The notes under the pieces are model-generated. The model was not told where the DNA came from, made no database searches, and saw only the letters and a program-made list of their open reading frames with translations. Positions 52,586 through 64,000 of a DNA stretch of 64,000 nucleotides are shown piece by piece. The first letter of the stretch is position 1. Each line of letters begins with the position of its first letter. The stretch is from Brevundimonas sp. PAMC22021 (GTDB lineage Bacteria; Pseudomonadota; Alphaproteobacteria; Caulobacterales; Caulobacteraceae): contig NZ_CP080376.1 in NCBI RefSeq assembly GCF_019443405.1, positions 2,046,001 to 2,110,000 on the forward strand, written 5' to 3'. A program made the position numbers and the translations under genes.

Positions 52586-53311
52586 ATGCCGTCTTCGCCC
52601 GCCAGCCCCGAACCCTCAGCCGCGCCAGAGACCGTCCGCCTGCACGGCGTGGGCTTCGGCTATGCGACGTCCGGTACGGTTCTGCGGGACGTTAACCTCA
52701 TTCTGCCGCGCGGCTCTTTCCATTTTCTTACCGGGCCTTCCGGCGCAGGAAAGTCGTCGCTGCTGAAGCTCTTGACCCTGGCCGCGCGGCCGAACGCCGG
52801 AACGATCCGCCTGTTCGGCGAGGACGTGACGCGGATCGCACGCCGCGACGCGCCGGCCTTTCGCCGGCGCATGGGGGTGGTGTTCCAGGACTTCCGCCTG
52901 CTGGATCACCTGTCGGCCTTTGACAATGCGGCGCTGCCGCTGCGGCTGGCCGGCAAGACGCGCGCGCAGCATGCCGCGGACGTGGAGGAGATGCTGCGCT
53001 GGGTGGGCCTGGGCGCGCGCATGCAGGCGCGCCCGCCCGAGCTGTCCGGCGGCGAAAAGCAGCGGCTGGCGATCGCCCGCGCGGTCATCGGTCAGCCCGG
53101 CCTGATCCTGGCGGACGAGCCGACCGGCAGCGTCGACGCCGCCATGGGCGAGCGGCTGCTTCGCCTGTTCCAGTCGCTGAACCGGCTGGGCGCCACCGTG
53201 CTGATCGCCAGCCACGATCAGGGTCTGGCCGAACGCTCGGGCGCGGGCGTGCTGAGGCTGGACGGCGGTCGCCTGACCGGGCCCGCGACGACGGAGCCGG
53301 TCGCCGCATGA
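52586..53311 (+). CDS. ftsE: Cell-division ABC ATPase FtsE
   Basis: A 241-residue ABC ATPase. Walker A LTGPSGAGKSSLLKLL, Q-loop VFQDFRLL, signature LSGGEKQRLAIARA, Walker B LILADEPTGSVD and the His switch ASHDQ. It forms a complex with FtsX at the septum and regulates cell-wall hydrolases. The FtsE-typical FQDFRLLDHLS is present. Its stop overlaps ftsX (ATGA). Confidence 0.93.
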   Translation: MPSSPASPEPSAAPETVRLHGVGFGYATSGTVLRDVNLILPRGSFHFLTGPSGAGKSSLLKLLTLAARPNAGTIRLFGEDVTRIARRDAPAFRRRMGVVFQDFRLLDHLSAFDNAALPLRLAGKTRAQHAADVEEMLRWVGLGARMQARPPELSGGEKQRLAIARAVIGQPGLILADEPTGSVDAAMGERLLRLFQSLNRLGATVLIASHDQGLAERSGAGVLRLDGGRLTGPATTEPVAA

Positions 53312-54213
53312 TCCCGCGCCTTTCAAGCCTTCGTCCAAACAGGGATCCCGCGCCCCTGCTGCCGCGCGCCTCCGCCGGCGAGCCGTGGCTGATGTCGGTC
53401 ATCGCCGTGCTGTGCTTTCTGGCCTGCCTTGCCGCCGTCGGGGCCTCGGCCGCCGACCGGGCGGCGCGCGGCTGGGCCGGGCAGTTGGGCGCAGAGGCGA
53501 CCGTGCAGGTCCGTCCGCGCGTCGGCGAGACGGGCGCCGCCGCCGCCGCCCGCGCCGCCGAGACCCTGTCGGGCGTCGATGGCGTGGAGGAGGCGCAGGC
53601 TCTGGACCGACGCGCGGCCGAAGCCCTGCTGCGACCCTGGCTGGGCGAGGCGGTGCTGCCCGACCTGCCGCTGCCGTTCCTGGTCACCGTTAGGCTGTCG
53701 CCGGATACGCCCGCCTCGGCCGTGACGCTGAGCCGGGCGCTGGCGCAGGCCGGGCTCGACGCCTCTGTCGACGACCACAGCCTGTGGCGAGGCGAGGTCG
53801 AGCGTTCGGCCGGCGCAATCGGCGCCCTGGCGGGGCTGGCGTTCCTGGCCACGGCCTTTGCGGCGGCGGCGGCCATCGCCTACGCGACGCGCGCGGGGCT
53901 CGCCGCCAATCGCGGCGTGATCGAGACGCTGAGCCTGAACGGCGCCGGCGACGGCCTGATCGCGGGCCTGTTCCAGAGGCGGTTCGCCATCCTCGCCGCG
54001 ACGTCAGGCGCGATCGGCGCGGCCGTCGCCGCCCTGCCGGTGATCCTGCTGCGGTTCATCGGCGGCACGGATGGGGTCAGCGCTGCCCTGCCGCTGGCCT
54101 GGAGCGACCTCTTGCTGCTCTCGCCATGCCCGCTTCTCGCGGCTACGGTGGCGCTTGCGGCGGCGCGGATCGCCGCAATGCGGACGCTGGCGGATGGCAG
54201 GGAGGGCGTATGA
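53308..54213 (+). CDS. ftsX: Cell-division membrane protein FtsX
   Basis: A 301-residue permease with four membrane segments: about 30-50, then after a ~110-residue periplasmic domain (VQVRPRVGETGAAAAARAAE, LDASVDDHSLW) at about 170-195, 220-245 and 265-290. It is the membrane partner of FtsE. Both overlaps (ATGA with ftsE, ATGA with the next gene) show a single operon. Sequence conservation is low, as usual for FtsX; position decides the name. Confidence 0.88.
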   Translation: MIPRLSSLRPNRDPAPLLPRASAGEPWLMSVIAVLCFLACLAAVGASAADRAARGWAGQLGAEATVQVRPRVGETGAAAAARAAETLSGVDGVEEAQALDRRAAEALLRPWLGEAVLPDLPLPFLVTVRLSPDTPASAVTLSRALAQAGLDASVDDHSLWRGEVERSAGAIGALAGLAFLATAFAAAAAIAYATRAGLAANRGVIETLSLNGAGDGLIAGLFQRRFAILAATSGAIGAAVAALPVILLRFIGGTDGVSAALPLAWSDLLLLSPCPLLAATVALAAARIAAMRTLADGREGV

Positions 54214-54830
54214 AACTCTTGACGATTCTGGTCGTCGCCGCCCTGATCTGGCTGGCGGGCCTGTTCGCCTTCGCCCAGCATGTGCGCGACCTGACGCCGG
54301 CGCCCGATCCGGCGCGTGCGGACGGCATTGTCGCCCTGACCGGCCCCTCGGCCGAGCGCGTCAACGCCGCCATTCGCCTGCTGGAATACGACAAGGGCGA
54401 CCGGGTGCTGATCTCGGGCGTCAACCGCGAGGTGCGCCGGCGGGAACTGCGCGAACTGGTGCCCGGGTCGTCCCGCCTGTTCAACTGCTGCGTCGACCTG
54501 GGCTTCGAGGCCACCGACACCGAAAGCAATGCGCAGGAGATCGCCGCCTGGGCGCGCTCGCGCGGCTACAACAGCCTGATCGTGGTGACCTCCGACTACC
54601 ACATGCCGCGTTCGCTGGCCGAGATCGAGGGCGCCCTGCCCGGCGCCGAGCTGACGCCGTTTGCCGTCTCCACCCCGTCGCTGGACACCGAGGACTGGTG
54701 GCGGGCCGAGATCACGGCGCGGCGCATGACGCTGGAATACTGCAAATACCTGGCCGCCGTGGTGCGCGAGTTCTGGCGCGACCTGACCGGCGACGACGAC
54801 GCCCCCGCCGCTGAAAAGGCCGCCGCTTAA
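54210..54830 (+). CDS. YdcF-like (DUF218) membrane-anchored protein
   Basis: A 206-residue protein with one N-terminal membrane helix (about 4-22) and a DUF218 domain: DGIVALTGPSAERVNAAIRL, ESNAQEIAAWARSRGYNSLI and VVTSDYHMPRSLAEIEGALP. Family members (YdcF, SanA, ElyC) act in envelope integrity. It starts inside the ftsX stop (ATGA) and ends directly before plsC. Confidence 0.87.
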   Translation: MKLLTILVVAALIWLAGLFAFAQHVRDLTPAPDPARADGIVALTGPSAERVNAAIRLLEYDKGDRVLISGVNREVRRRELRELVPGSSRLFNCCVDLGFEATDTESNAQEIAAWARSRGYNSLIVVTSDYHMPRSLAEIEGALPGAELTPFAVSTPSLDTEDWWRAEITARRMTLEYCKYLAAVVREFWRDLTGDDDAPAAEKAAA

Positions 54831-55568
54831 GTGACCACCCTGCGATCCCTGTTGTTCGTCGCCTGGCTGTATCTGTCGATGGCGGTGTTCGCCGTCGGCA
54901 TGTCGCCCGCGCTGCTGCTGCCGCACCGCTACGCCATGTGGGTGATCACGTCCTGGTCGCGGTTCGTGCTGTTCGGCCTGCGCTGGATCGCCGGCGTCCG
55001 GGTCGAGGTGAGAGGGCTGGAGCACAGGCCGACGGGCGCCGCCCTGATCGCCTCCAAGCACCAGGGCATGCTGGACGTGATCGCGCCCTTCGCCTTTCTG
55101 GACGACAACTGCTTCATCATGAAGCAGGAACTTCTGCCCCTGCCCTTCTTCGGCTGGTTCGCCTGGAAGACGCGCATGATCGCGGTGGACCGCTCGGCGC
55201 ACTCCAAGGCGCTGAAGGACATGGTGCGCCAGGCGCGCGCCCGCTTTGCCGAGGGCCGCCAGATCCTGATCTTTCCCGAGGGCACCCGCGCCGAGGTCGG
55301 CGCCCAGCCCGACTACAAGCCCGGCATCGCCGCCCTGTACCGAGACCTGGACGCGCCCTGTCATCCGGTCGCCACCAACGCCGGCGTGCATTGGCCCGCG
55401 CATGGCTTCCGCCGCTATCCCGGCACGGTTGTGTATGAGTTCCTGCCGCCGATCCCGGCCGGGCTGAAGCGGGCCGAGTTCATGCAAGCGTTGCAAAACA
55501 GCATCGAGTCGGCGTCGACGAAGCTCCTGGTGCAGCCAAACGGCCGTCTCGCGCATTCCGGCGACTGA
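54831..55568 (+). CDS. plsC: 1-acyl-glycerol-3-phosphate acyltransferase
   Basis: A 245-residue membrane acyltransferase making phosphatidic acid. Motif I is SKHQGMLDVIAP (HX4D), motif III is LIFPEGTRAEVG. A hydrophobic N-terminus (about 5-30) anchors it. The GTG start follows the previous stop codon without a gap. It lies last in the ftsEX-ydcF-plsC group. Confidence 0.92.
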   Translation: MTTLRSLLFVAWLYLSMAVFAVGMSPALLLPHRYAMWVITSWSRFVLFGLRWIAGVRVEVRGLEHRPTGAALIASKHQGMLDVIAPFAFLDDNCFIMKQELLPLPFFGWFAWKTRMIAVDRSAHSKALKDMVRQARARFAEGRQILIFPEGTRAEVGAQPDYKPGIAALYRDLDAPCHPVATNAGVHWPAHGFRRYPGTVVYEFLPPIPAGLKRAEFMQALQNSIESASTKLLVQPNGRLAHSGD

Positions 55569-55594
55569 TCAACCGCCTGAAAGCCTCCATTCGC

Positions 55595-56383
55595 ATGTCG
55601 CTGCGTCTTTTCGCCCTCGCTGTCGTGTCCCTGTCCGCCGTCGCCGGCTCGGCGCTGGCCCAGTCCCAGCCCTATCCGCGTCTGGAAGAGCCCAAGGAGT
55701 GGCGAGTCGATGTGGGCGGCGGGGTGACGCACGGCTTTTCGGCCACCGGCAACACCGGCAAGGACGTGAACTTCACCGCCTGGGGCTCGGCCAACTGGCG
55801 CGAGATCGTCTACGCCAACGGCCTGGACGGCCTGGGCTGGAACGCCGTCTATTCCGACGACTTCCGGGCGGGCGTTCAGCTGCGGCCGCGGTTTTCGGCC
55901 GGCGACATCGAGGGCTCGAACCTGGATCGTCCTGACCTCGGCGCGGACGGCACGCTGTACGCCTACAAGCGTATCCCCGGAGACTTCGTGGTCGGCGGTC
56001 GGATCGGTCACGACGTCACCGGCGACGATGCGGGCCTGAGCTATTTCGCCTCCATCGGCCATCAGGACGTGACGCGCGTCGGCCTGTTGCGCACCTCGGC
56101 TTATGTCAGCGGCGGCAACGACGAGCGGGTCCAACGCTACTTTGGCGTGACGCCCGCAGAGGCGCCCGGCAGCGGCTTTTCGGCCTATGAGCCATCCGGC
56201 GGCCTGACCGGCGCAGGCGTGTCGGCCTTTCTCGCCGTGCCGATCGGAGAGCGGTTCGGCGTCGGCGGCTTCGTCAACTACGAGCGGCGTCTGGGCGACG
56301 TGAAGGACAGCCCGCTGGTGGACGGCGCGGACGTCTGGCGCGCCGGCCTGATCGGCGTGGTTCGCTTCAGCAGCCCGAACTAG
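55595..56383 (+). CDS. MipA/OmpV-like outer-membrane protein
   Basis: A 262-residue protein with a signal peptide (MSLRLFALAVVSLSAVAGSALAQS). The rest has alternating beta-strand pattern with glycine turns (WRVDVGGGVTHGF, DFRAGVQLRPRFSAG, GDFVVGGRIGHDVTGDDAGL, RFGVGGFVNYERRLGD) and ends with an aromatic/basic strand (GLIGVVRFSSPN), as for small outer-membrane barrels. It matches the MipA/OmpV family, associated with outer-membrane and murein-enzyme assembly. Confidence 0.78.
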   Translation: MSLRLFALAVVSLSAVAGSALAQSQPYPRLEEPKEWRVDVGGGVTHGFSATGNTGKDVNFTAWGSANWREIVYANGLDGLGWNAVYSDDFRAGVQLRPRFSAGDIEGSNLDRPDLGADGTLYAYKRIPGDFVVGGRIGHDVTGDDAGLSYFASIGHQDVTRVGLLRTSAYVSGGNDERVQRYFGVTPAEAPGSGFSAYEPSGGLTGAGVSAFLAVPIGERFGVGGFVNYERRLGDVKDSPLVDGADVWRAGLIGVVRFSSPN

Positions 56384-56392
56384 ATCCCAAAA

Positions 56393-57133
56393 CTAGACCA
56401 ACGAGCCCCAAGACAGGGCGTGGACCCGGTCCCGCCCCAGGGCGGCGGCCATGGGCGGGCTGGCGAACAGGCCGGCGATGGCCGGATCGCGCACGTTCAG
56501 TCCGCCGGTAAAGGCGCCGAACGCCGGCAGCACGATCCGGCGGCCGTCGGTGATGAAGCAGGGTCGGCGCACGCCCCGGCTATAGGCCACCACCTTGGCG
56601 GCGGGGTGAAGGTGGCCGGCCACCTCGCCCGGCTGGTCGCCCGGCTCCGGCTCGTGCGTCAGTCGCAGGGCGCCCAACGACAAAGCCGGAACGACGGCGC
56701 CGGGCAGCAGCGACGCCGCGTCGCCCGAGGCGTTCAGCGCCTCCCGGTCGTGATTTCCCTCCAGCCACAGCCACTCGCGCCCGGCCGCCAGCCGATGCAG
56801 CCGCTCCAGGTCGTCCGCCGCCATCCGCGCGATCGATCGCGCATCATGAAAGCTGTCGCCCAGCAGCACGACCATGCGGGGGTCCAGTTCCGCCACCTCC
56901 GCCTCCAGCCGATCCAGCGTCGCGCGGCTGTCGTAGGGCGGCAGCATCTGGCCGCGCGCGGCGAACGCCGAGCCCTTTTCCAGGTGCAGATCGGCGGCGA
57001 TCAGGCACCTGTGCGCCGGAACCCACAGCGCGCCCGAGCAGCGCAGCACGCAGGGCTCGCCCTCGATCCGCACGCGCAGGGAGCCGCAGGGTTTGCGCGC
57101 CGGCTCCAGCGTCTTCAGCAGGGCCGCGTTCAC
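56393..57133 (-). CDS. pdeM: Ligase-associated DNA-damage phosphoesterase PdeM
   Basis: A 246-residue calcineurin-like metallophosphoesterase. Metal ligands: the Asp and His of IAADLHLEKGSAFAARGQ, VVLLGDSFHDARS, LEGNHDREAL and the later GHLHPAAKV. The wording matches PdeM proteins, which accompany an Lhr-like helicase and usually a DNA ligase and exonuclease. The ligase and exonuclease are not adjacent here. Its ATG overlaps the helicase stop (ATGA). Confidence 0.9.
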   Translation of the reverse strand: MNAALLKTLEPARKPCGSLRVRIEGEPCVLRCSGALWVPAHRCLIAADLHLEKGSAFAARGQMLPPYDSRATLDRLEAEVAELDPRMVVLLGDSFHDARSIARMAADDLERLHRLAAGREWLWLEGNHDREALNASGDAASLLPGAVVPALSLGALRLTHEPEPGDQPGEVAGHLHPAAKVVAYSRGVRRPCFITDGRRIVLPAFGAFTGGLNVRDPAIAGLFASPPMAAALGRDRVHALSWGSLV

Positions 57134-59763
57134 GCGGCCAGCTCCGGCTCGGCCCCGGGTTCGGCCCCGGGCTCGGCGTCGTCGAGCACCTCGGCGATCA
57201 GAGCCTCGGCGCTTTCGTCCAGGATCATTTCGGCGGCCCCGCCGCCCACCCGCTCGCGCCCGATCTGGACCAGCACCGGCACGCAGAAGGGCGAAGCGCG
57301 CGTCAACGCCGCGTGACGCAGCTTGCCCTGGATCCGCATCAGCAACTGCCCCAACCGCGCCACGTCCAGCAGGCCCGACGCCGCATCCGCCCGCGCGGTC
57401 TTCAGCAACAGGTGATCCGGCTGATGCCGCCGCAGCACGTCGTAGATCAGGTCGGTCGAAAAGGTCACCTGCCGCCCCGTCTTCTCCGCCCCCGGCTGTC
57501 GCCGCTCGATCAGGCCCGACACCAGCGCGCAGTTGCGGAAGGTGCGCTTCATCATGAAGCTTTCCTCCAGCCAGGCCTCTAGATCGTCGCCCAGCATGTC
57601 CGGCTGGAACAGGGCGTCGAAGTCCAGTTCATCCATTGGAAGGATCGACCAGATGGCCAGCGAGTAGTCGGTCACCACGAACCCCAGCGGTCCCACGCCC
57701 AGTCGATCCAGCCGGCGCGTCAACAGCATGCACAGCGTCGTGTGCGCCAGCCGCCCCTCGAACGGATAGGCCACCAGGAAGTGACGACTGCCGCGCGGAA
57801 AGGTCTCGATCAGCATGGAATCGGCGCGGGGGATCAGCGACCGCTGCTCCTGCAGCTCCAGCCATTCCTGAACGTCCGGCGGCAGGACCCGCCAATGATC
57901 GCGATCCTCGACCATGGTCCGCACCCGGTCGGCGAGCGAGGTGGACAGCGGGAACTGCGACCCGCCCCATGATGGAATCTTGGGGTCCTTGTCCTGGGCG
58001 TGGGTGACCAGGGCGTCCATGCCGGTGATGCCCTGGAAGGCCCAGACCTGGCCGGCGAAGACAAAGGTGTCGCCGGGGGTCAGCGGCTCGAAATACCACT
58101 CCTCGGCCTCGCCGATCTTGCGCCCGCCGACCAGGCGCTTGGAGGCGCCGCCGCCCCGGCGTTGAGCCACTTTCAGGTTGAGCGTGCCGGCCGTGACGAT
58201 GGCGCCGACGTTCATCCGATGGCGCTGGGCCACCAGCTGATTGCGCACCTTCCAGCGGCCTTCGCGGTCGCGCACGATGCGGGCGAACCGGTCGTAGGTG
58301 CGCAGCGCATACCCGCCGGTGGCGACGAAATCGACCACCTCCTCCAGCGTCTCGTAGGTCAGCTCGCGATAGGGCCCGCAGGAGGTCACCTCCTCGAACA
58401 GCGCTTCCATCGTGAAGGGCTCGGAGCAGGCCAGGCCCATGACGTGCTGGGCCAGGGTGTCCAGCGTGCCGGTATGCATCGGCTCCCAGTCGAAGGCGTT
58501 CTCGGCCACGGCCTCGCGCGCCGCCTGGCATTCCAGCAGCTCGAACCGGCTGGCGGGCACCAGCAGGGCGCGGGACGGCTCGTCCAGCCGGTGGTTGGCC
58601 CGGCCGATGCGCTGAACCAGGCGGCTAGATCCCTTGGGCGCCGCCATCTGGATCACCAGGTCCACGTCGCCCCAGTCGATGCCGAGATCCAGCGTCGAGG
58701 TGCAGACCACCGCCCGCAGGTCGCCGCGCGCCATCGCCGCCTCGACCTTGCGCCGCTGCTCGGGCGCCAGCGACCCATGGTGCAGGCCGATGGGCAGATT
58801 GTCGTCGTTGATGGCCCACAGCTGCTGGAACACGAACTCGGACTGCCAGCGGGTGTTGACGAAGATCAGGGCGAGGTTCGAGCGCTGGATGGCGGCGTAG
58901 ACCTCGGGGATCGCGTGCTGGCCTGTGTGGCCCGACCACGGCACGCGGCCTTCGGACACCAGCACGTCCACCACCGCCTGAGCGCCCGGATCGCCCTTGA
59001 CCAGGCGCACCAACTCTCCCCCCAGAGGGGGGAGGGGACCAGGTGAAGCCTGGTGAGGGGGGAGGTCCCCCTCCACCGCTTCGCGGTCCCCCTCCCCCAA
59101 AGGAGGAGGAGCTTCGTGCGGGGCCAGCCAGTCGCGGATCAGGTCGGGGTCGTCGATGGTGGCGGACAGGCCGACGCGCCGCATGCCGGGCGAGAACTGC
59201 TGCAGCCGAGCCAGACCCAGGCTGAGCAGGTCGCCGCGCTTTCCGCTCCAGATCGCATGGACCTCGTCCAGAACCACGCATTTGAGGTCGGCGAAATAGG
59301 CCCGCGCGCCTTCCCAGGCGCAGAACAGAGCCAGCTGCTCGGGCGTGGTCAGCAGGATGTCGGGCGGAAAGTCGCGCTGGCGCTGGCGTTTGGACTGTTT
59401 GGTGTCGCCGGTGCGGCTCTCGACATGGATGTTCAGCCCGATCTCGCGGATCGGCGTCATCAGGTTGCGCTCCACATCGGTGGTCAGCGCCTTCAGCGGC
59501 GAAAGGTAAAGGGTATGCACCCCCGACCCCGGCCCGCTCTCGGGCTTGGGTCCGCGCTCGGCCAGATCGATCAGACTGGGCAGGAAGCCCGCCAGCGTCT
59601 TGCCCCCGCCGGTCGGCGCGACCAGCAAGGCGTGCGATCCGGCCTGCGCCGCCGCGACCATCTCCAGTTGGTGTCGCCTGGGCGACCAGCCGCGCCGCGC
59701 GAACCAGTCGGCGAAGAGCGGGGGGAGCTTTGCGGGAGCGGCGTCAGGCGTCACGTGGCTCAT
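57130..59763 (-). CDS. Ligase-associated DEXH helicase (Lhr-like)
   Basis: An 877-residue superfamily 2 helicase. Walker A is APTGGGKTLAGFLPS (49-63), motif II VLDEVHAIW (DEVH 166-169), motif III LSATIDDPDL and motif VI LVQRIGRANHRLDEPS. The C-terminal region holds the Lhr winged-helix and core domains. Residues about 217-250 (EAPPPLGEGDREAVEGDLPP, then HQASPGPLPPL) are an insertion derived from a dispersed repeat; the family sequence resumes at LVRLVKGDPGAQAVVDVLVS. It is coupled to pdeM. Confidence 0.92.
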   Translation of the reverse strand: MSHVTPDAAPAKLPPLFADWFARRGWSPRRHQLEMVAAAQAGSHALLVAPTGGGKTLAGFLPSLIDLAERGPKPESGPGSGVHTLYLSPLKALTTDVERNLMTPIREIGLNIHVESRTGDTKQSKRQRQRDFPPDILLTTPEQLALFCAWEGARAYFADLKCVVLDEVHAIWSGKRGDLLSLGLARLQQFSPGMRRVGLSATIDDPDLIRDWLAPHEAPPPLGEGDREAVEGDLPPHQASPGPLPPLGGELVRLVKGDPGAQAVVDVLVSEGRVPWSGHTGQHAIPEVYAAIQRSNLALIFVNTRWQSEFVFQQLWAINDDNLPIGLHHGSLAPEQRRKVEAAMARGDLRAVVCTSTLDLGIDWGDVDLVIQMAAPKGSSRLVQRIGRANHRLDEPSRALLVPASRFELLECQAAREAVAENAFDWEPMHTGTLDTLAQHVMGLACSEPFTMEALFEEVTSCGPYRELTYETLEEVVDFVATGGYALRTYDRFARIVRDREGRWKVRNQLVAQRHRMNVGAIVTAGTLNLKVAQRRGGGASKRLVGGRKIGEAEEWYFEPLTPGDTFVFAGQVWAFQGITGMDALVTHAQDKDPKIPSWGGSQFPLSTSLADRVRTMVEDRDHWRVLPPDVQEWLELQEQRSLIPRADSMLIETFPRGSRHFLVAYPFEGRLAHTTLCMLLTRRLDRLGVGPLGFVVTDYSLAIWSILPMDELDFDALFQPDMLGDDLEAWLEESFMMKRTFRNCALVSGLIERRQPGAEKTGRQVTFSTDLIYDVLRRHQPDHLLLKTARADAASGLLDVARLGQLLMRIQGKLRHAALTRASPFCVPVLVQIGRERVGGGAAEMILDESAEALIAEVLDDAEPGAEPGAEPELAA
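59014..59115. repeat. Repeat-derived in-frame insertion in the Lhr-like helicase gene
   Basis: About 102 bases (34 codons) rich in self-complementary parts: CTCCCCCCAGAGGGGGGAG, ACCAGG/CCTGGT around TGAAG, and paired GGTCCCCCTCC stretches. It has the look of a dispersed intergenic repeat of GC-rich bacteria. Its length is a multiple of three, so the frame stays open. It falls between helicase motif III and the conserved segment beginning LVKGDPGA. Confidence 0.75.
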
Positions 59764-59812
59764 ATAGCATGTTCCCGTTCCGTTTCAGCCCCGCGAACGC
59801 TATCTATCGAAG

Positions 59813-62656
<2,844 letters not shown>

Positions 62657-62661
62657 CCGGC

Positions 62662-63096
62662 TCAGCTTTCGAACACGATCTCGATGCTTTGGGCCGAGCG
62701 ATCCGCCGGGCCATGGAACACCGCCTCGATGTTGTTGCCGTCCGGGTCCAGCAGGAAGGCGGCGTAGTAGCTGGGATGATAGGGCCGCAGTCCCGGTGCG
62801 CCATTGTCCGCGCCGCCCGCCGCCAGGCCGGCTGCGTGGACGGCGTCGACCATCGCCCGGTCGCGCGCCTGAAAGGCCAGGTGAATGCGGCCGGTCACGC
62901 GGCCCTGCGCCGCCTCGCTGTCGGCGCTGGACACGGCCAGTTCATCGGCCCCGAACATGCCGTCGCCCTCGAAGTCGATCGCCACGCCGAGCACATCCAG
63001 CACCGCCTCGTAGAAGCGACGGCTGGCGGCCAGGTCGGCCGTGACGATCTGCACATGATCGATCAGCCGCCCGCGATACAGCTTCTGCATTTCCAT
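62662..63096 (-). CDS. VOC (glyoxalase-like) family protein
   Basis: A 144-residue protein. Two beta-alpha-beta-beta-beta units: IDHVQIVTADLAASRRFYEA with the first metal His, and the second with GRIHLAFQARDRAMVDAVH and FLLDPDGNNIEAVFHGPA with the conserved Asp-Pro-Asp-Gly-Asn-x-Ile-Glu motif. The family covers glyoxalases, dioxygenases and resistance proteins; the substrate is not deducible. It converges with the helicase gene, five bases between stops. Confidence 0.85.
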   Translation of the reverse strand: MEMQKLYRGRLIDHVQIVTADLAASRRFYEAVLDVLGVAIDFEGDGMFGADELAVSSADSEAAQGRVTGRIHLAFQARDRAMVDAVHAAGLAAGGADNGAPGLRPYHPSYYAAFLLDPDGNNIEAVFHGPADRSAQSIEIVFES

Positions 63097-63198
63097 GCGC
63101 CGCCTCCGAACCGTGGTCCGTGTTGAACGCGGAACGGGCGGCCACGTTGCGCCACCGCGCCCGCTGTTCCGCGTTGCGCGATCTGCTAGAGCCCGTTC

Positions 63199-64000
63199 AT
63201 GACCGACAACGCCCCGCCCAAGCGCCACAGCCGAAAAGGCCTCTACGCCCCCTTTATCCTGCTGCTGATCGTGCTGGCCGGCTGGACCGCATGGTGGTTT
63301 TTCCTGACCCGTCAGGTCGAGACCCGGCTGGAGGCGCAGGCGCAGAGACTGCGCGACGGCGGCTGGACCATCGACTACGCCGACCCGGCGATCAGCGGCT
63401 GGCCGTTCCGCGCGCGCGTGGCCCTGCCGCACGCGTCGATCACGGCGCCGTCCGGCCATGCGGTCGCCGCGCCCGAGCTGGTGGCCGAGGCCAACGCCTA
63501 TCAGCCGACCAAGTGGGTGGTGATCGCGCCGGACGGCCTGACGGTCACCCGCGCGGCCAAGGGCAAGGTGAACGTGCGCGGCGATGCGGTGCGGATGAGC
63601 GTGCACGGCCTGGACCAGCGCTGGCCGAACCTGGCGATCGAGCTGGTCAATCCGGTCTTCACCCCGCACCCGGGCGCCGAACCCTTTCCGATCGCCCGCG
63701 CCGCGCGGGTCGAGCTGTATTCGCGCCCTCACATCGCGGGCGGCGTGACTGCGGCGGACGACGTGGACGTGCTGTTCCGCCTGATAGACGCGCAAGGCCG
63801 GCCGGCCGGTCCGGTCGAGGGCTTCGCCCAGCAGGGCCGGCTGACCCTGCAGATCGAGACGGTGCTGGAGGACGCCAGCCGTCTGCGCGCCAGCGGCAAT
63901 GACGGCCTGTTCGCCGCCTGGACCCGCGCGGGCGGCCGCTTCACCCAGATTCGCGGCGAGATGTCGGCCGGTCAGAGCCGCGCGACCCTGGCCAGCGACG
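63199..64000 (+). CDS. DUF2125 protein (3' end beyond window)
   Basis: At least 267 residues; the gene runs off the right edge. An N-terminal membrane helix (YAPFILLLIVLAGWTAWWFF, about 16-35) is followed by the DUF2125 pattern: AQRLRDGGWTIDYADPAISG, WPFRARVALPHASITAP, and later ADDVDVLFRLIDAQGRPAGP. DUF2125 is widespread in alphaproteobacteria, possibly periplasmic and membrane-tethered; the function is unknown. Confidence 0.85.
   Translation, partial: MTDNAPPKRHSRKGLYAPFILLLIVLAGWTAWWFFLTRQVETRLEAQAQRLRDGGWTIDYADPAISGWPFRARVALPHASITAPSGHAVAAPELVAEANAYQPTKWVVIAPDGLTVTRAAKGKVNVRGDAVRMSVHGLDQRWPNLAIELVNPVFTPHPGAEPFPIARAARVELYSRPHIAGGVTAADDVDVLFRLIDAQGRPAGPVEGFAQQGRLTLQIETVLEDASRLRASGNDGLFAAWTRAGGRFTQIRGEMSAGQSRATLASD

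Overview
The window is 64 kb of GC-rich DNA, densely coded on both strands. Gene content and order suggest an alphaproteobacterium of the Caulobacterales, probably Brevundimonas or a close relative. The supports are a che cluster ordered mcp - STAS - cheY - cheA as in Caulobacter, a CarD/CdnL regulator, a DUF2125 protein, argH - small lipoprotein - lysA, ftsE - ftsX, and TTGAC-N17-TATA-like promoters. The taxon is an inference; no rRNA gene is present.

Left chromosomal part (1-17.6 kb): the start of a chemotaxis operon (reverse strand, cheA cut by the window edge), a FixJ-like regulator with an altered phosphorylation site, a SUV3-type helicase coupled to an S4 protein, a block of five 39-40 bp hairpin repeats between two stop codons, yceI, fdxA, carD, a DUF808 membrane protein, a DUF3617 protein, rpmB with a clear promoter and terminator, an M1-peptidase lipoprotein, and a heme oxygenase - bacteriophytochrome operon followed by a VanZ-like gene.

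Central part (17,673-43,182): a 25.5-kb integrated element. Its ends are a 21-bp direct repeat that is also the 3' end of an HNH endonuclease gene. The intact HNH gene is on the right. Its displaced native 3' end (eleven codons, ending ...IELEP-stop) lies at the left end. A tyrosine integrase sits just inside the right end, and three copies of a 20-bp near-palindrome lie next to the two ends. The cargo is almost entirely anti-phage or DNA-processing genes: (a) a reverse-strand cassette of an SMC-like ATPase carrying an N-terminal inactive-looking HNH domain, a stand-alone HNH protein of the same family, a ParB-like protein, a SNF2 helicase and a DUF3883 protein; (b) an orphan PD-(D/E)XK-like nuclease; (c) a RES-domain protein with a two-REase BglII/BstYI-type restriction cluster, an m5C methyltransferase and a Vsr endonuclease; (d) a SEC-C-like unknown; (e) SIR2-HerA; (f) a fused nucleotidyltransferase-HEPN protein; (g) a short relaxase, a large HTH-tyrosine recombinase and a small DNA-binding protein. 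Cassette (a) is my best candidate for an undescribed defence system.

Right chromosomal part (43.2-64 kb): the HNH target gene, a TRIC-type channel, an AlkA-like glycosylase, tRNA-Met(CAT), a NUDIX hydrolase, divergent tlpA-like and argH genes, the LptM-like lipoprotein and lysA, a nested inverted-repeat element, hpt, a zinc-ribbon protein with a histidine-rich tail, ftsE-ftsX-ydcF-plsC, mipA, the pdeM/helicase DNA-damage pair (the helicase carries an in-frame repeat-derived insertion), a DinG-like helicase, a VOC protein and a DUF2125 protein cut by the right edge.
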